Shown in pieces: positions 44,902 to 55,341 of a stretch of 64,000 nt of DNA (positions are counted from its first letter, which is position 1; each line of letters opens with the position of its first letter). Source of the stretch: Chlorophyllum brunneum (lineage: Eukaryota; Basidiomycota; Agaricomycetes; Agaricales; Agaricaceae); the NCBI GenBank assembly GCA_963576785.1, contig OY756143.1, positions 2,728,001 through 2,792,000 of the forward strand, given 5' to 3'. The notes under the pieces were generated by a model. That model was not told the DNA's origin and searched no databases. It saw only the letters and a program-made list of their open reading frames with translations. The position numbers and the translations under genes were made by a program.

Positions 44902-47096
44902 TTATAAGTCATCAAGATACTCGCTTGAATAGACAGTCACAGACTCGGAAGTCAACATCACTAGAACGGTTCTGACATCAACTCCTAGCAGAACATAATT
45001 TGCAAAGTTGTCAGACTTCAATTTGTTTTTGCGGAATTCCTGTCAACGTATATGGGTAACCTGTGCTCGTCTAACAAGCCTCAACTAGGACTCACCAGTG
45101 GTTTTGCAACTGACTGACATTCCTCGATGAAACCGCCGTCCATGGCGTAATGTGGTTTTGTCCGGACAATCAGGTGTTGACAACGCCGGCGCCAAGCCTG
45201 GGTTGATTGTCAGCGTATTATAACCTAATAGTTCCTATTACTCACCAAAAGATCTAACCACTCGAGAAATCCTATGAACGCTTCAACTGGGATCCTCTCG
45301 CAACAGTACTGCAGTTTCCTGAAATCAAAAGCTACAAACTTTTCGTACCAAAAACTAGATTGGTGTTCTTCGGTTTTTGTGCAAAACTCCCAGAGTTGTT
45401 TTACGGCGGAGGAGAATATACGATTGGCGACAGACAAGTCTTGGGTTGCGAGAGCGGGAAGATCGAACGCGTGGGGTGGTTGTGATTTCCACGAGAGTTG
45501 TCGTGCGATGTCAGTCCTTGATTTAACAATCAACGAACACATTGACCTTGCAGCGGCAGAGGACACAGACGCAGTTCCGATGTATAGTTCACCGGATCGC
45601 GGACTCGAAAGGAAATCGAGGAATGAAGGATCAACATGACGTAAAAATTTACGATTGTATTTGTCGTCATGGGCGAAACGAACGATACCACGAAGGTGAC
45701 GAAGGACGTGATAAAATGTTCCCCGTTCGAGTGCTAATAAATTAGCGAGTTCATGTGCGGTGAGTGATGTTTCCGTGAGCCAAACGGCGAATATCTGTAG
45801 TACCACTGGTAACAGCGGACGGGGAAGCCGAGAGAGGGCGCTTGCGTACAATTCATCGACGGATGCGAAAGGATGGGTGATATGCATAGTGACAGGAAAT
45901 GATGGGTTGTCAATGCAATCAATGAGGGTACGTAGACGCATTGAAGGATCAGCGAACTGAGAGTCGCCGACAAATTCCAAAATAGATACCGCAGCTGTAA
46001 ATAAATTACCGGCTTTCTTGAATATCTTGTGTAAATCCTCCACTTCCGGCCAAGTCAACCTTAACATCGTCTGATCGACGACGTTTGGATAAGCTCGCGC
46101 AAGTTGTCGAAATCCTTCTGATAAGTAGAATTCGACATCTTTAGGACCGAGATATTGGAGTTCCTCGCGAAGACATGGGATGGGGGATTCTGAATTCAAG
46201 AATGTGTCTTCGAGATGCCATTCGGAACGACTGGAAATCATCCAAATGAGAGGAAATCCATCTACGAGACAATATCGTCCAATGAGTCTGAGAAGCTCGC
46301 ATTGAAGTTCTTGATCAGCGCACTCGTCCAATCCATCCAAGATAACAAGGAATGGCATTTGTGCAGTCGATGCACCTTCAATCATGATCGTCCAAATCGG
46401 TTCCACGAGTAATTCCCTAAACTGGAGATTGAGATTTTTCTGGACGATTGTAGGATCTTGAACAAGTCGTTCAGCGATGATTCGTTTATATCCAACATGG
46501 TTGTTAGCCAGTTGATAAGCGAGAGTCGACACAATCCGTGTAGGATCCTCGACATCTGTGTGTTTCGAAAAAAAAACAGCAGCACCAAGAATCCCAGAGC
46601 TCATAGACTCTTCCGTAACCGTTTGTGCAATTGCAGATTTACCAATTCCTGCAGGACCACAAAGCCATAATACTTTAGGATCACGAGGTGAACCAGTGGC
46701 CCAGTTGGTTACACGGGTTCGTAAACCTGTGCGGGTACCAGGGTAACATCTTGGTGGTGGGTCTCGAGAAGGAGAATCGACTTCAACATCGGAGAGTCTT
46801 CGTTTATACAAGACGCTCAACACGTCAGTGTCATGATGATGATGATGATGAGGATTATTTGCGGATTGGGTGTGAATATCACCCCGATCGTTGTTGTTGG
46901 GAGCTTGAATGTGGGATTGTGGAGTCCAAGAAAGGCTTCGAGCGAGCGCTGGGGGGTGTTGACATCAAGAAATCAGTTTAACAGCGATGATTGTCATGAG
47001 CTTTTTTGTTTCTGACTAACCTGTCCGTCGTGGGACCTCCGTCGAGCTAAAGTTATCGACGGGACGTGATGATAGAGTTCTGCTGTAATATTTCAT
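44902..47096 (-). CDS. NACHT-domain NTPase (NLR-like)
   Basis: Four exons (47021-47096, 45246-46948, 45096-45197, 44902-45039) total 2019 nt, giving 672 residues. Residues 1 to about 80 are polar, with a (CAT)6-encoded six-His run. Then RCYPGTRTGLRTRVTNWATG leads into the NACHT core: VLWLCGPAGIGKSAIAQTV (Walker A), FFSKHTDVEDPTRIVSTLAY, FLVILDGLDECADQEL (Walker B), and the sensor-type WMISSRSEWHLED. A winged-helix-like region with LSRLPRPLLPVVLQIFAVWL and LLALERGTFYHVLRHLRGIV follows, as in many basidiomycete NACHT proteins. The protein stops soon after the helical part, with no WD40, ankyrin or TPR repeats. Fungal NLR-like proteins often act in non-self recognition or cell death; that role is inference. 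It is convergent with the dioxygenase, stops 79 bp apart. Confidence 0.87.
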
Positions 47097-47916
47097 TCCT
47101 GTTGGAAAAGATTCAGATAACTGGTTCTGGGGGATTGTTGGTTTCGAGAAAGGTGAGGGAGTAAGAGTATAAGGTGAATGTGGCAGTGATGACCCCCCCG
47201 TCGTTCGTCGTTCGCATCAGAGCATCATGGTCGTTAAGGCTAAGTAAAGCTGTGAACTTGATCCGTGACATGCATGATTTTCCCTTATGGTACTACCACC
47301 CTAATCATCCTCGATCATCATCATCGTCATTCACAACAAACGAAATCAACCCCCCGGCCAAAGCGCACATATCCACAATAGGTATATTTCCAAGTAAGAA
47401 CTATTAATCAATATGCAACAAAAAAAAACATCACAAGAAAACTGTGTATAACAAGACGAACGAAAAAAGAAAAATATGAACAGATATAAGTACTAAGGTA
47501 TCATAATTGACGAAAGCAAAAAGATTAATAAATGATGGATGTGTAGAAAAAATGATTATTTTCGTTGATGAGAATAGTATGAGCGTGAGATTGAAATGCG
47601 AAGAGAGGAAGAGAGAAATAGGTGGGCGTGAGTGATAAAGGAGCCTTTAGTCCGAGGAGAACTTCGGGAATCCGAAATCCGAAATCCGAAATCTTGAATC
47701 CAAGAGACGAGAGCGCGGAGTGCGGGATGAGAGAGAGAAGAGGTAATGTCCGTCCAGCAGACATTAGTACACCACCCAAACCCTCAATTGGCAAACCCAG
47801 CGGCCGACAAACAACCACACAACTTGCGTACATTCATCGATACAATACTAGGACTTCCTTCTCTCTGCCTAGAAATTTTTTTAAAGAAAAAAGACAAGAC
47901 GAGAGGAATGAATGAC
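47097..47916. other. Intergenic upstream of the NACHT gene, with a short tandem repeat
   Basis: 820 bp between the NACHT start and the F-box stop codon. It is A-rich around 47410-47540. A 7-nt unit TCCGAAA is repeated three times at 47671-47692. No gene seen. Confidence 0.5.
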
Positions 47917-49639
47917 TTACTGCAATTTAGCACAAGCAAGCTGTTCTTGATCCATATGTCCATGACCCCAGAAGCTCTTCAGGTTAGGAACACACCGCGC
48001 AAAAGCTTGCATGAGACCTGTATCCACATGAGAACCTGCACGCCATAAGCCTATATCATCCAATGCCCAAGCACTAAAATCCCTTTGCGCCAAATCTTCT
48101 TCCAATGTCTACCGAAAAAAATTAGTACACCACAAAGAATTTTTTTGGGGAGGGGAGAACGTACCGGAGAAATAGAAGGTTCGATAACATTCCGACTCTC
48201 ATCAATAAAAACCGACAACCTTCTCAATTTCGGTAACCCCTCTGCCAGAATCTGTACAACCTCCACATCCAACCTCGATACATTAAACCTCAATATCTCC
48301 AACTTCTCACATCCACTCAACACACCCACAACTTCTCTCAACTCCTCCACCTGTAACGAACGATCTCGAATTCCCACTTTGTTTAACGTTTCGAATGAAC
48401 GAGAAATAAGTGTATAAAGGACTGTTAATCCTTCTGGTACGTGTGTTGGGAATAGTTCTAGTGAACGAAGTGAATTGAATGTTTGATTATTCTCCTCGTT
48501 GTCGTTGTTGTTGTCGTTACCGTCGTCGTCAGTGGTGGTAGTGATAAGCGTTTGAAGAAACTGCGCCAGAGGAACTTCAGCCGTCCGATCCAACGCCGCT
48601 CCAGTCGGATTCAACCGCAACTGAAGATCTTGCAACCTGGGTGATCCAACCGGAGACAAAAACCTCATCAACCCAGTTGGATCCTCATAGGCTTTATTAT
48701 ACGGCATTCGTAACCCCACATGCTTCAATTTTTCAAATCTCGTCGGAAAGCGATTGAAAAACGACGATAAATCCAATTCTGGCCAGAAGAACAAGATGAA
48801 GGATTCAAGATGGGTTGAAAGGGAAGTGATAAATGGTGCAATGTGGTTTTCTAGGGAGTCAAGCTCACGTCGATAATCTCGACTGATATTATACAAATTG
48901 ATTGTAATATCCAGTTCGAGGTATTTGAGATTGGGGAGTGAGGGAGTTGATGTTGTCAAGTGCGGGAAACTATCGAGATTGCCGTTGAAAACCAACGTGG
49001 TTAGGTTTGAGCCGAATGAGGACCAAGCGGTTGTGAGGAGAGGTTGGAAATCGAAATTGGGGTCGAGATCCCAACAATCGATGGATAAAGAGTCGATTTG
49101 GGTTAAAGAAGGGATGATGGAGATGAGTAAGGACATGGTTTGGTCGAATGTTGGATTAATTGAACGAGGAGTGGGGAGGTAGGAAGAGAGATAGGTGTAG
49201 GAGGATTTGGTATGACGTTTGAGGATTTGGAAGGAGAGTGGGGAACCGGGAATGTTCATGTCCATTGGGATAATTCCTGGACGACCTTGAATATTGTATT
49301 GTTTCATACCGACCAGTTTGATGACTAGTCTGCGGACGAATGATGCGCAGAATGGTGTCCTGGAAGAAGTGAGCATAGAAGGACACGAGGGAGAGAAGAA
49401 GCGGCATACTTGATATGGTTGAGAAGTCTCCAAGTTACTGGGTCCTCCCACTTCTCGACAGTGATGAGACTATACCGAAGCTTAATGGAACGGTACAACC
49501 AAGCTCCAGTAATAGAGTGCAAATTGATAAGTTCATCATCTGGAAGAAAGTCGGCAATGGTATGCCAAACGTCTCTTGGTAAATCGACTTGATAGCGGTG
49601 GTCTGTGGACGAGGAGGTGGGGGAGAAGAACGAGCGCAT
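47917..49639 (-). CDS. F-box protein with leucine-rich C-terminal part
   Basis: Three exons (49410-49639, 48165-49359, 47917-48108) sum to 1617 nt, giving 538 residues. The start MRSFFSPTSSSTDHRYQ at 49639 is the first ATG. The F-box-like motif VDLPRDVWHTIADFLPDDEL with INLHSITGAWLYRSIKLRYS is at about residues 15-60. The long middle exon has repeated leucine-rich segments (SLLISIIPSLTQIDSLSI, LPNLKYLELDITI, LRSLELFPTHVPEGLTVL, GCEKLEILRFNVSRL, GLPKLRRLSVFI) of the irregular LRR type common in basidiomycete F-box proteins. A DDDGNDNNNDNEENN low-complexity loop interrupts them. The last exon may end at TAA 47917-47919 or continue, because CAGTAAGT also matches a donor. It probably recruits substrates to an SCF ubiquitin ligase; the substrate is unknown. 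Confidence 0.82.
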
Positions 49640-52600
49640 ACTGATGGTGGTGGTAGTGGTGGTGGTGATAGTCGTGCGCGGGAACAACAACAGCTACAGC
49701 TACAGCAGCAGACGTGTCGTTGGGGGGTAATAGTTGGAACAAGAAGAGAAGAAGGGAAATGCTGTTAGGGTTTTATTGAAGCGAGACGGGCATTCGGCTC
49801 CGAATAACCTTTCGATATAAAACCAAAAAAAAGACATGAAACCCAAGTTTATGAATGTGGAAAATAAGTGCTCGGACCTACACAAAAAAAAATTCTCGGC
49901 GTCACACGCAAGAATGAGATACAGATGCTATGTTCATTTAGATGCGGCGTTTCTGTTTTTTTTTTTTTTGCGCGCTTTGAATTGCACCCGGTCTTTGTTA
50001 TTGTGTATCCAGATCCAGAAAGTTGGTTCAGGAGGGATTCGGGCCAGGGATGAGGATTGAACCTGAGAGAGAATGTGTGGACTTGTAAGAGTAGTGACTG
50101 TGAAGGCGGCCGTGTGTGTTGTTGACTGTGAGGGAAATATGTCACCTGGTAACCCGAGCGCCGTCAGATTCCTTTTTTTCTTTGATTGTTGTTGTCCTTT
50201 TCGTTTTTGTTGGCGGCGCCGAGATCTACTGGGCGATGGAAAATCTCGCTTTATTATTACACTTTGCCACTTGGTTTGTTCTAACCGCGAAGAAGGGTTG
50301 GAGAATCAAGATTTTTAATTAGGTGCGTCCCCCCTCATCGTAGTCGGTATCACACAACGAGGGTTCAGGCACCTTGGAAAGCACATAATGGTATGCTCTT
50401 AGGCTCTCTTACGGTGCATCTTAACAAAGCTAGGCTACCGTTCTGCATAAGATGCGGACTCTGTAAATTCCTTCAGACCCTGGTAACTGGCCGCCTGCAG
50501 TCACTGCTGCACTGCCCATACGACAAACATGCACATTGAACCAGTCACTATACAGTGTCACTGCCAGCTCCGCGGACCTTCAAAAACATGAAATCTATTT
50601 CTACAAAGGGTGTCGAGTGTATGGGTAAAAGAACAGGTTAAGCGAATGTATTTTACGTCGTTTGCTGATAGAATGTGTCTAGCCACTCCAACCACCCAAC
50701 CACACAATATCTCGGGATTGTGTTAAACCATATTTATCATTATCTCCGGTCGATCCATTCCCTCCCCCCGCAGCATGTTCAAAAAAAATCTCGATAGAGC
50801 ATCATCCAATCAGTGAAACTACCCTTCCACGACGTAAAACTGTGCCAATTCAATTCCTGCTCCATAGACCGAAAGAAACGCGGAAGAAGGTATAGTGATG
50901 ACCCTGTACTTGGATTAGCCAATACATGCCCTGAGCTGTACGTTCTTTTTTTGTTAAGCCGCTTGGTGCACGTTTCTGGGAAGAAAAATGCACTTGGGGA
51001 TGACTGATAGGGTCAAATAGGCGACCAAAAGCAACCCTGAACCAGAAGTCGCTTGGTTGACTTCTTTTGTTCGTTATAATCCATGGCGTAGTTGACACAA
51101 CTGGAAGACTGGTCGACTAAGAAGGTCACGATAGGTTCGTGTTTGTAGACCAACAGTCGGAGGTTAGAAATTGGCGCGGTTGGTGTAGAGGCTGCTTTTG
51201 TGGTGCAGGGCTAGGGGATGGAGCAGCATTGACGTTTGAAACTCAAAATCTCTTCCGGGGATGGTCGAAAACATGGTCAATGGTGGGGTTTGATAGTCTA
51301 TATGTTTATCGACGCGTCAGCTGAGGGGCCCGCAAAGCAACCAAAGGAGGTGAAAATCCACCTTGTCCAGCTGACAGCCCACCGGAATCGTATTTTCTCC
51401 TAGTACACCGTATACATACTGGTTCAAGGCTTGGTTCCCGGTGTTTGAAATTCGATGCCTCGTTGGCGTTTCATCATCTAGGGTTTTCTTGGAGTCGTGG
51501 CCATGATAAAAGGGGGTGATGCTAGTTCATTTCCCGTTTTACTGGGTTTCTAGGAACGCGAGGGTTGAGAGATCGAGAGTTCATTCTTTTATGATTTGTG
51601 AGCGCAGGAGAATACAGCCGACGAGATGTGGAGCAAGGAGGCAGTGGTGAGCGTCTCCCACGTGTCCCCCTTTCGGTCTTTCTTCCCCAATTTTCATTAT
51701 CTTTCTCTGCTTGCTCTGGTACGCCCTCTAGTCACTCACCGCCTCAAGGTAGACCTACGATGTACTTTCTCGCCAAGTGTTATACCGCCATACTTTGTCG
51801 CCGATGGAACATCCGCTTGGGGGGAGACCATTGGGTCCGTGCTTCTCGTCCTACTTCATCCCTACCCTACCTCAACTTGAACCTCGTCTTTCCTAGCCGC
51901 ACCGTAGGCCTACGCTGGTAGACGCTTTCCTACCAACCTTTGGCCTGTCGTATTGGATCACTTAGTTGCTTGAGTCGCTAGGAGCAGACCGAGGTAAGTT
52001 TTGTCGTATCTCATCCCTATCCTACTTCCAACGACCTTTTCTTCTCGTTGTTTCGTGGGTCTTCGTCGACCAGTAGGCGTCTATGAAGAGTACTTTCTAC
52101 TGGCCTACAATCCAGCCTGATGAACCGTGTTCTGTAGTGGAAGAAAGATGTCAAGCATGGGCTGTACCTTGGGTACAACGGTGCGTGTAGACATCCTCCT
52201 CGATGTTCTTCGCGACTAAAAACCAAGGCTCTCGTTTCTCATGTCTAGGTTTTCACTGGGATAGGATTTCAGACCGCCCAGGACGTTGACGTTGTTCACC
52301 ACTGCATGCGTTCATACCTCAAGGTGCTTCAAGCCATCCAAATATCATTTCCCTCCTCTCAGATCCTACGGCCTATGGTATACTGTGTGTTAAACCGACT
52401 CCCAACCTACCGTTGGTCAGGACCTGGTCACACGCGGTTTAATCGTCACCGTCCTGGCGAGGAATCTTCGACCTCTCAGGCTCCTCCCCTCTGCACGATC
52501 GCTCCGAAGCTGTAAAGGGCCAAGTTCAACCCACTGCCAACCGCAGCTCGAGGGCCGGAGTTGACTAAGGGGCCCTCACTGCGGTTTCCGTCTTGTCGTC

Positions 52601-55341
52601 AAGCCTCTGGCCAGCAACGGGGATGCACATTCGACCTACTGCCGCGCAATCGCTGTCCGAAGCCGTAAAGGGCCAAGTTCAACCCATTGTCAACCCCAGC
52701 TCGAGGCTAAAGTCAGCTAGGGGGCCCTCACCGCAATTGACGTGCCCAGCTAACTTGACCCGTCACTTCAGCATGTTTGTAGTCCTTGTGGAGGAATGCT
52801 TGACACCTTCACGAAAACTATCACCTTACACACCCTTCCCTCCTCTCCTCCCCGACCCGCCCTTGTGCGACCCTCACCCAAAACCACACGGACAAGCTAA
52901 AGCGCCACGCCGTTACAGACTGTACAATACCCCGCTCCAGCCAGAGTCAACTGGTGGGGGACCTGACCTGGTCACTTTAACATCCTCAGGCCCTTCCCCC
53001 TCGGAGCACTTTGAATCAAAATTTGACGACATCACAAAATCATCACCCACCTCTACTCTCCCCGCCCTCTCCCCTACTCACCTCTGACATGACATTTATC
53101 GCCCCACTGTCGTATTATGTGCGGTTGCGGTGGATTATTCCTACCCCTTCCATATTCGATTACCTCTTTCCCTTCCCTGCCCTGTTTGGCGCGTCGACAG
53201 CCTGGGTCTGTTGTTGGTACTGCCCTGCACGGTCTTACTGGACCACGACTTCTGGTGCCGCGAGGATTCCTTTGTGCGAATTGGGACCACCGCCCATCAC
53301 TTCGAACACAACGCGCCGAGAAGATTCGCGACGTTTGAAACACCAAGTGCTCAATAACAGGAAGCATTGCATCACCCTACCTGGGTATTCGAACCACTGT
53401 TCATGCTACTCAACGTACCTTCGAAAAAGATACCCACTCGGTGATGAAGACAGAACGATATGCGAGTGAAGGAGAAAACCATGGCACCGACACCCAACGA
53501 TGATTTGACGTCCCGGAAGCCGACCCGGGGATTACAATTCCCAAGACGATTGAGCAACTTATAGTTCCTTAGGCTCCCAATATTGGCATCAGTTGCAAAT
53601 CATCGCACCCACCTTTCTCAACTCTTCTCAGCGCCTACCTTAATAACCCCCCCCCCCCCCTTTTCAAACGTCTCGACGTACCTCGTCTACTTTCCGTGTT
53701 GCGCGCAGACATAAACGCGTCGCCGACGCGTTTAATCCGATCTGACGTGACAGGCATGACGACGGTGACTGTTAACCTCCACGACGATTTCCCTTTCAAC
53801 GCACCTCTATCTTGTACCTACCTTTTCACTCTCCAACCTTCTTTCTACCATCGCATTTCTGCGCGACGTGATGGAATGTCTTAGGTGGAGATGAGCTGGG
53901 GAAGTTGATACCGCAGGGGACGGTCTTGACGTACAGGGGACAAGAGAGGAGAGGAGGTGATGAAGTACAGGATAGTACGGGAATGGATGATGAAGTTGAA
54001 CAACGACCGGGAGCTTGGATCCCCGAGAATGCGAAAGTACCCGTTTCCTCAGAAGGTGTTGGTCGGTCGAGTCAAGACGTGGAGAGAGTAAAGTGATCAG
54101 AAGTCTTTTATACGCCCACACTGTGTTTTGTGTCTTATGTCCAACTTAACTCGGTCACGCTCTCTCATTGTTCCCGTGTCGGTGCTGTGGATGGTCCATG
54201 TTGATCGACGCAATGTATGGGATGATGATGATGGTCAATGCGTTATGGTCCAAGTGACTTTGATATTATGGACAGTGAGCATTTTGGTTCTTTTCTGGTT
54301 GTTTTGAGATGTGTTGTAACGTTTTTCTTTGCGCATTTAGGCTTGCAGACACCTGTACTTATTAGTGCCTCCTCTATGAAATGTTGTCTTCACATTTAAT
54401 CGATTCCGGTGTCATCGTGGCGGAGGGTTACACCGACAGTCAATGATATACTAACATACTCATATTGTTTTTCTCATCCTTACAGTTACTGAACGCGGTC
54501 TGGATAGGTGATGCAATAGTAGTTGCACAACCTGGATACACGCGGTCTGGTTCCTCAACCGTGAGGACATATAGGGCTTTCTTCTCCAGGTTGACTTTGG
54601 TCTCGAACCTTTAACGAGAATGAGATATTTCCGCCATTGGGATGTTAGAAGCCGTTGTCCCTGTTCCTAACGGCTAATACCACCCGCTCTCGTCACTCAG
54701 GAGAGCTTGAGATATAACCTGAAGGGCTGAAGCAGGACTATCGCAGAATTGCGACTCGGCTTCGGCAACGATTGTTGTATCTTCTCAAGTACAAGGTTAG
54801 GCACCTGGCGGACTCGCCACGGTCTGGACCCGGAAATCTGAATTCCTACCGTGGATTATTAGTATATCCTTTAAACAATCGTCCCGCGAGAATGCATTAA
54901 TGAGGGATCTAGACGCCTCAAGAAGATCCTTGAGTTAATTTGTTCTGTTCCCATGATCCGTGGTGTATTATCCTAACCTTCTATACACCTTTCTGATTTT
55001 AGATCTACATACACTGTACGTCTGCCCTGTTGGATGATCATCGTAGCCAAGTGAAAAGAAACATTCGAGAATATTCTACCACTAGACTAGAAGGCTAGAA
55101 GTTGATTTCCAGTAGCGAAGATTCGAGTAGTTCCCAGCCGTCGTATGTCCATGTCGCCGCTTCATCCTATCTTCCGGCCGTCAGTCAGATGTCGATTTCC
55201 TAAAAGAGACGCACGGTGAGTTATGAGAATGCCGGCATTTTCGTTCCTTGCGTAGCGAGACGGTCCGGTTCCAAGATGGATTTGTGATCGTCCACACGAC
55301 CTTTTGAATTCTGACTCGACCACCAGTATTTGACGCAAGAA
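49640..55341. other. 5.7-kb gene-poor region with direct repeats
   Basis: No gene with splice continuity or a known motif was found. Notable contents are a T-tract near 49958-49971, pyrimidine-rich blocks from 51650 to 53200, a ~115-bp direct repeat at 52466-52743, a run of 12 or more C near 53648-53660, and paired ACGCGGTCTGG at 54494 and 54539. Several frames of 80-160 codons exist in the C-rich part (for example plus 52593-53087) but are low-complexity Ser/Pro-rich and are probably chance. The region may hold decayed transposon or non-coding RNA sequence. Confidence 0.4.
52466..52743 (+). repeat. Two-copy direct repeat, ~115 bp
   Basis: Copy 1 (about 52466-52591) and copy 2 (about 52630-52743) share TTCGACCT, then an ATCGC(T)..CCGAAGC core, AAAGGGCCAAGTTCAACCC, CAGCTCGAGG and GGGGCCCTCAC in the same order. 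Copies differ by point changes and small indels. Function unknown. Confidence 0.65.

Noticed and set aside
49658..49742. Triplet-rich (CACCAC/TTGTTG) tract upstream of the F-box start as a coding extension
   Set aside because: No ATG before MRSFFSP in that frame; simple-sequence leader.
53372..53410. GGTTCGAATAC-like B-box on the minus strand suggesting a tRNA
   Set aside because: No matching acceptor, D or anticodon stems could be folded around it.
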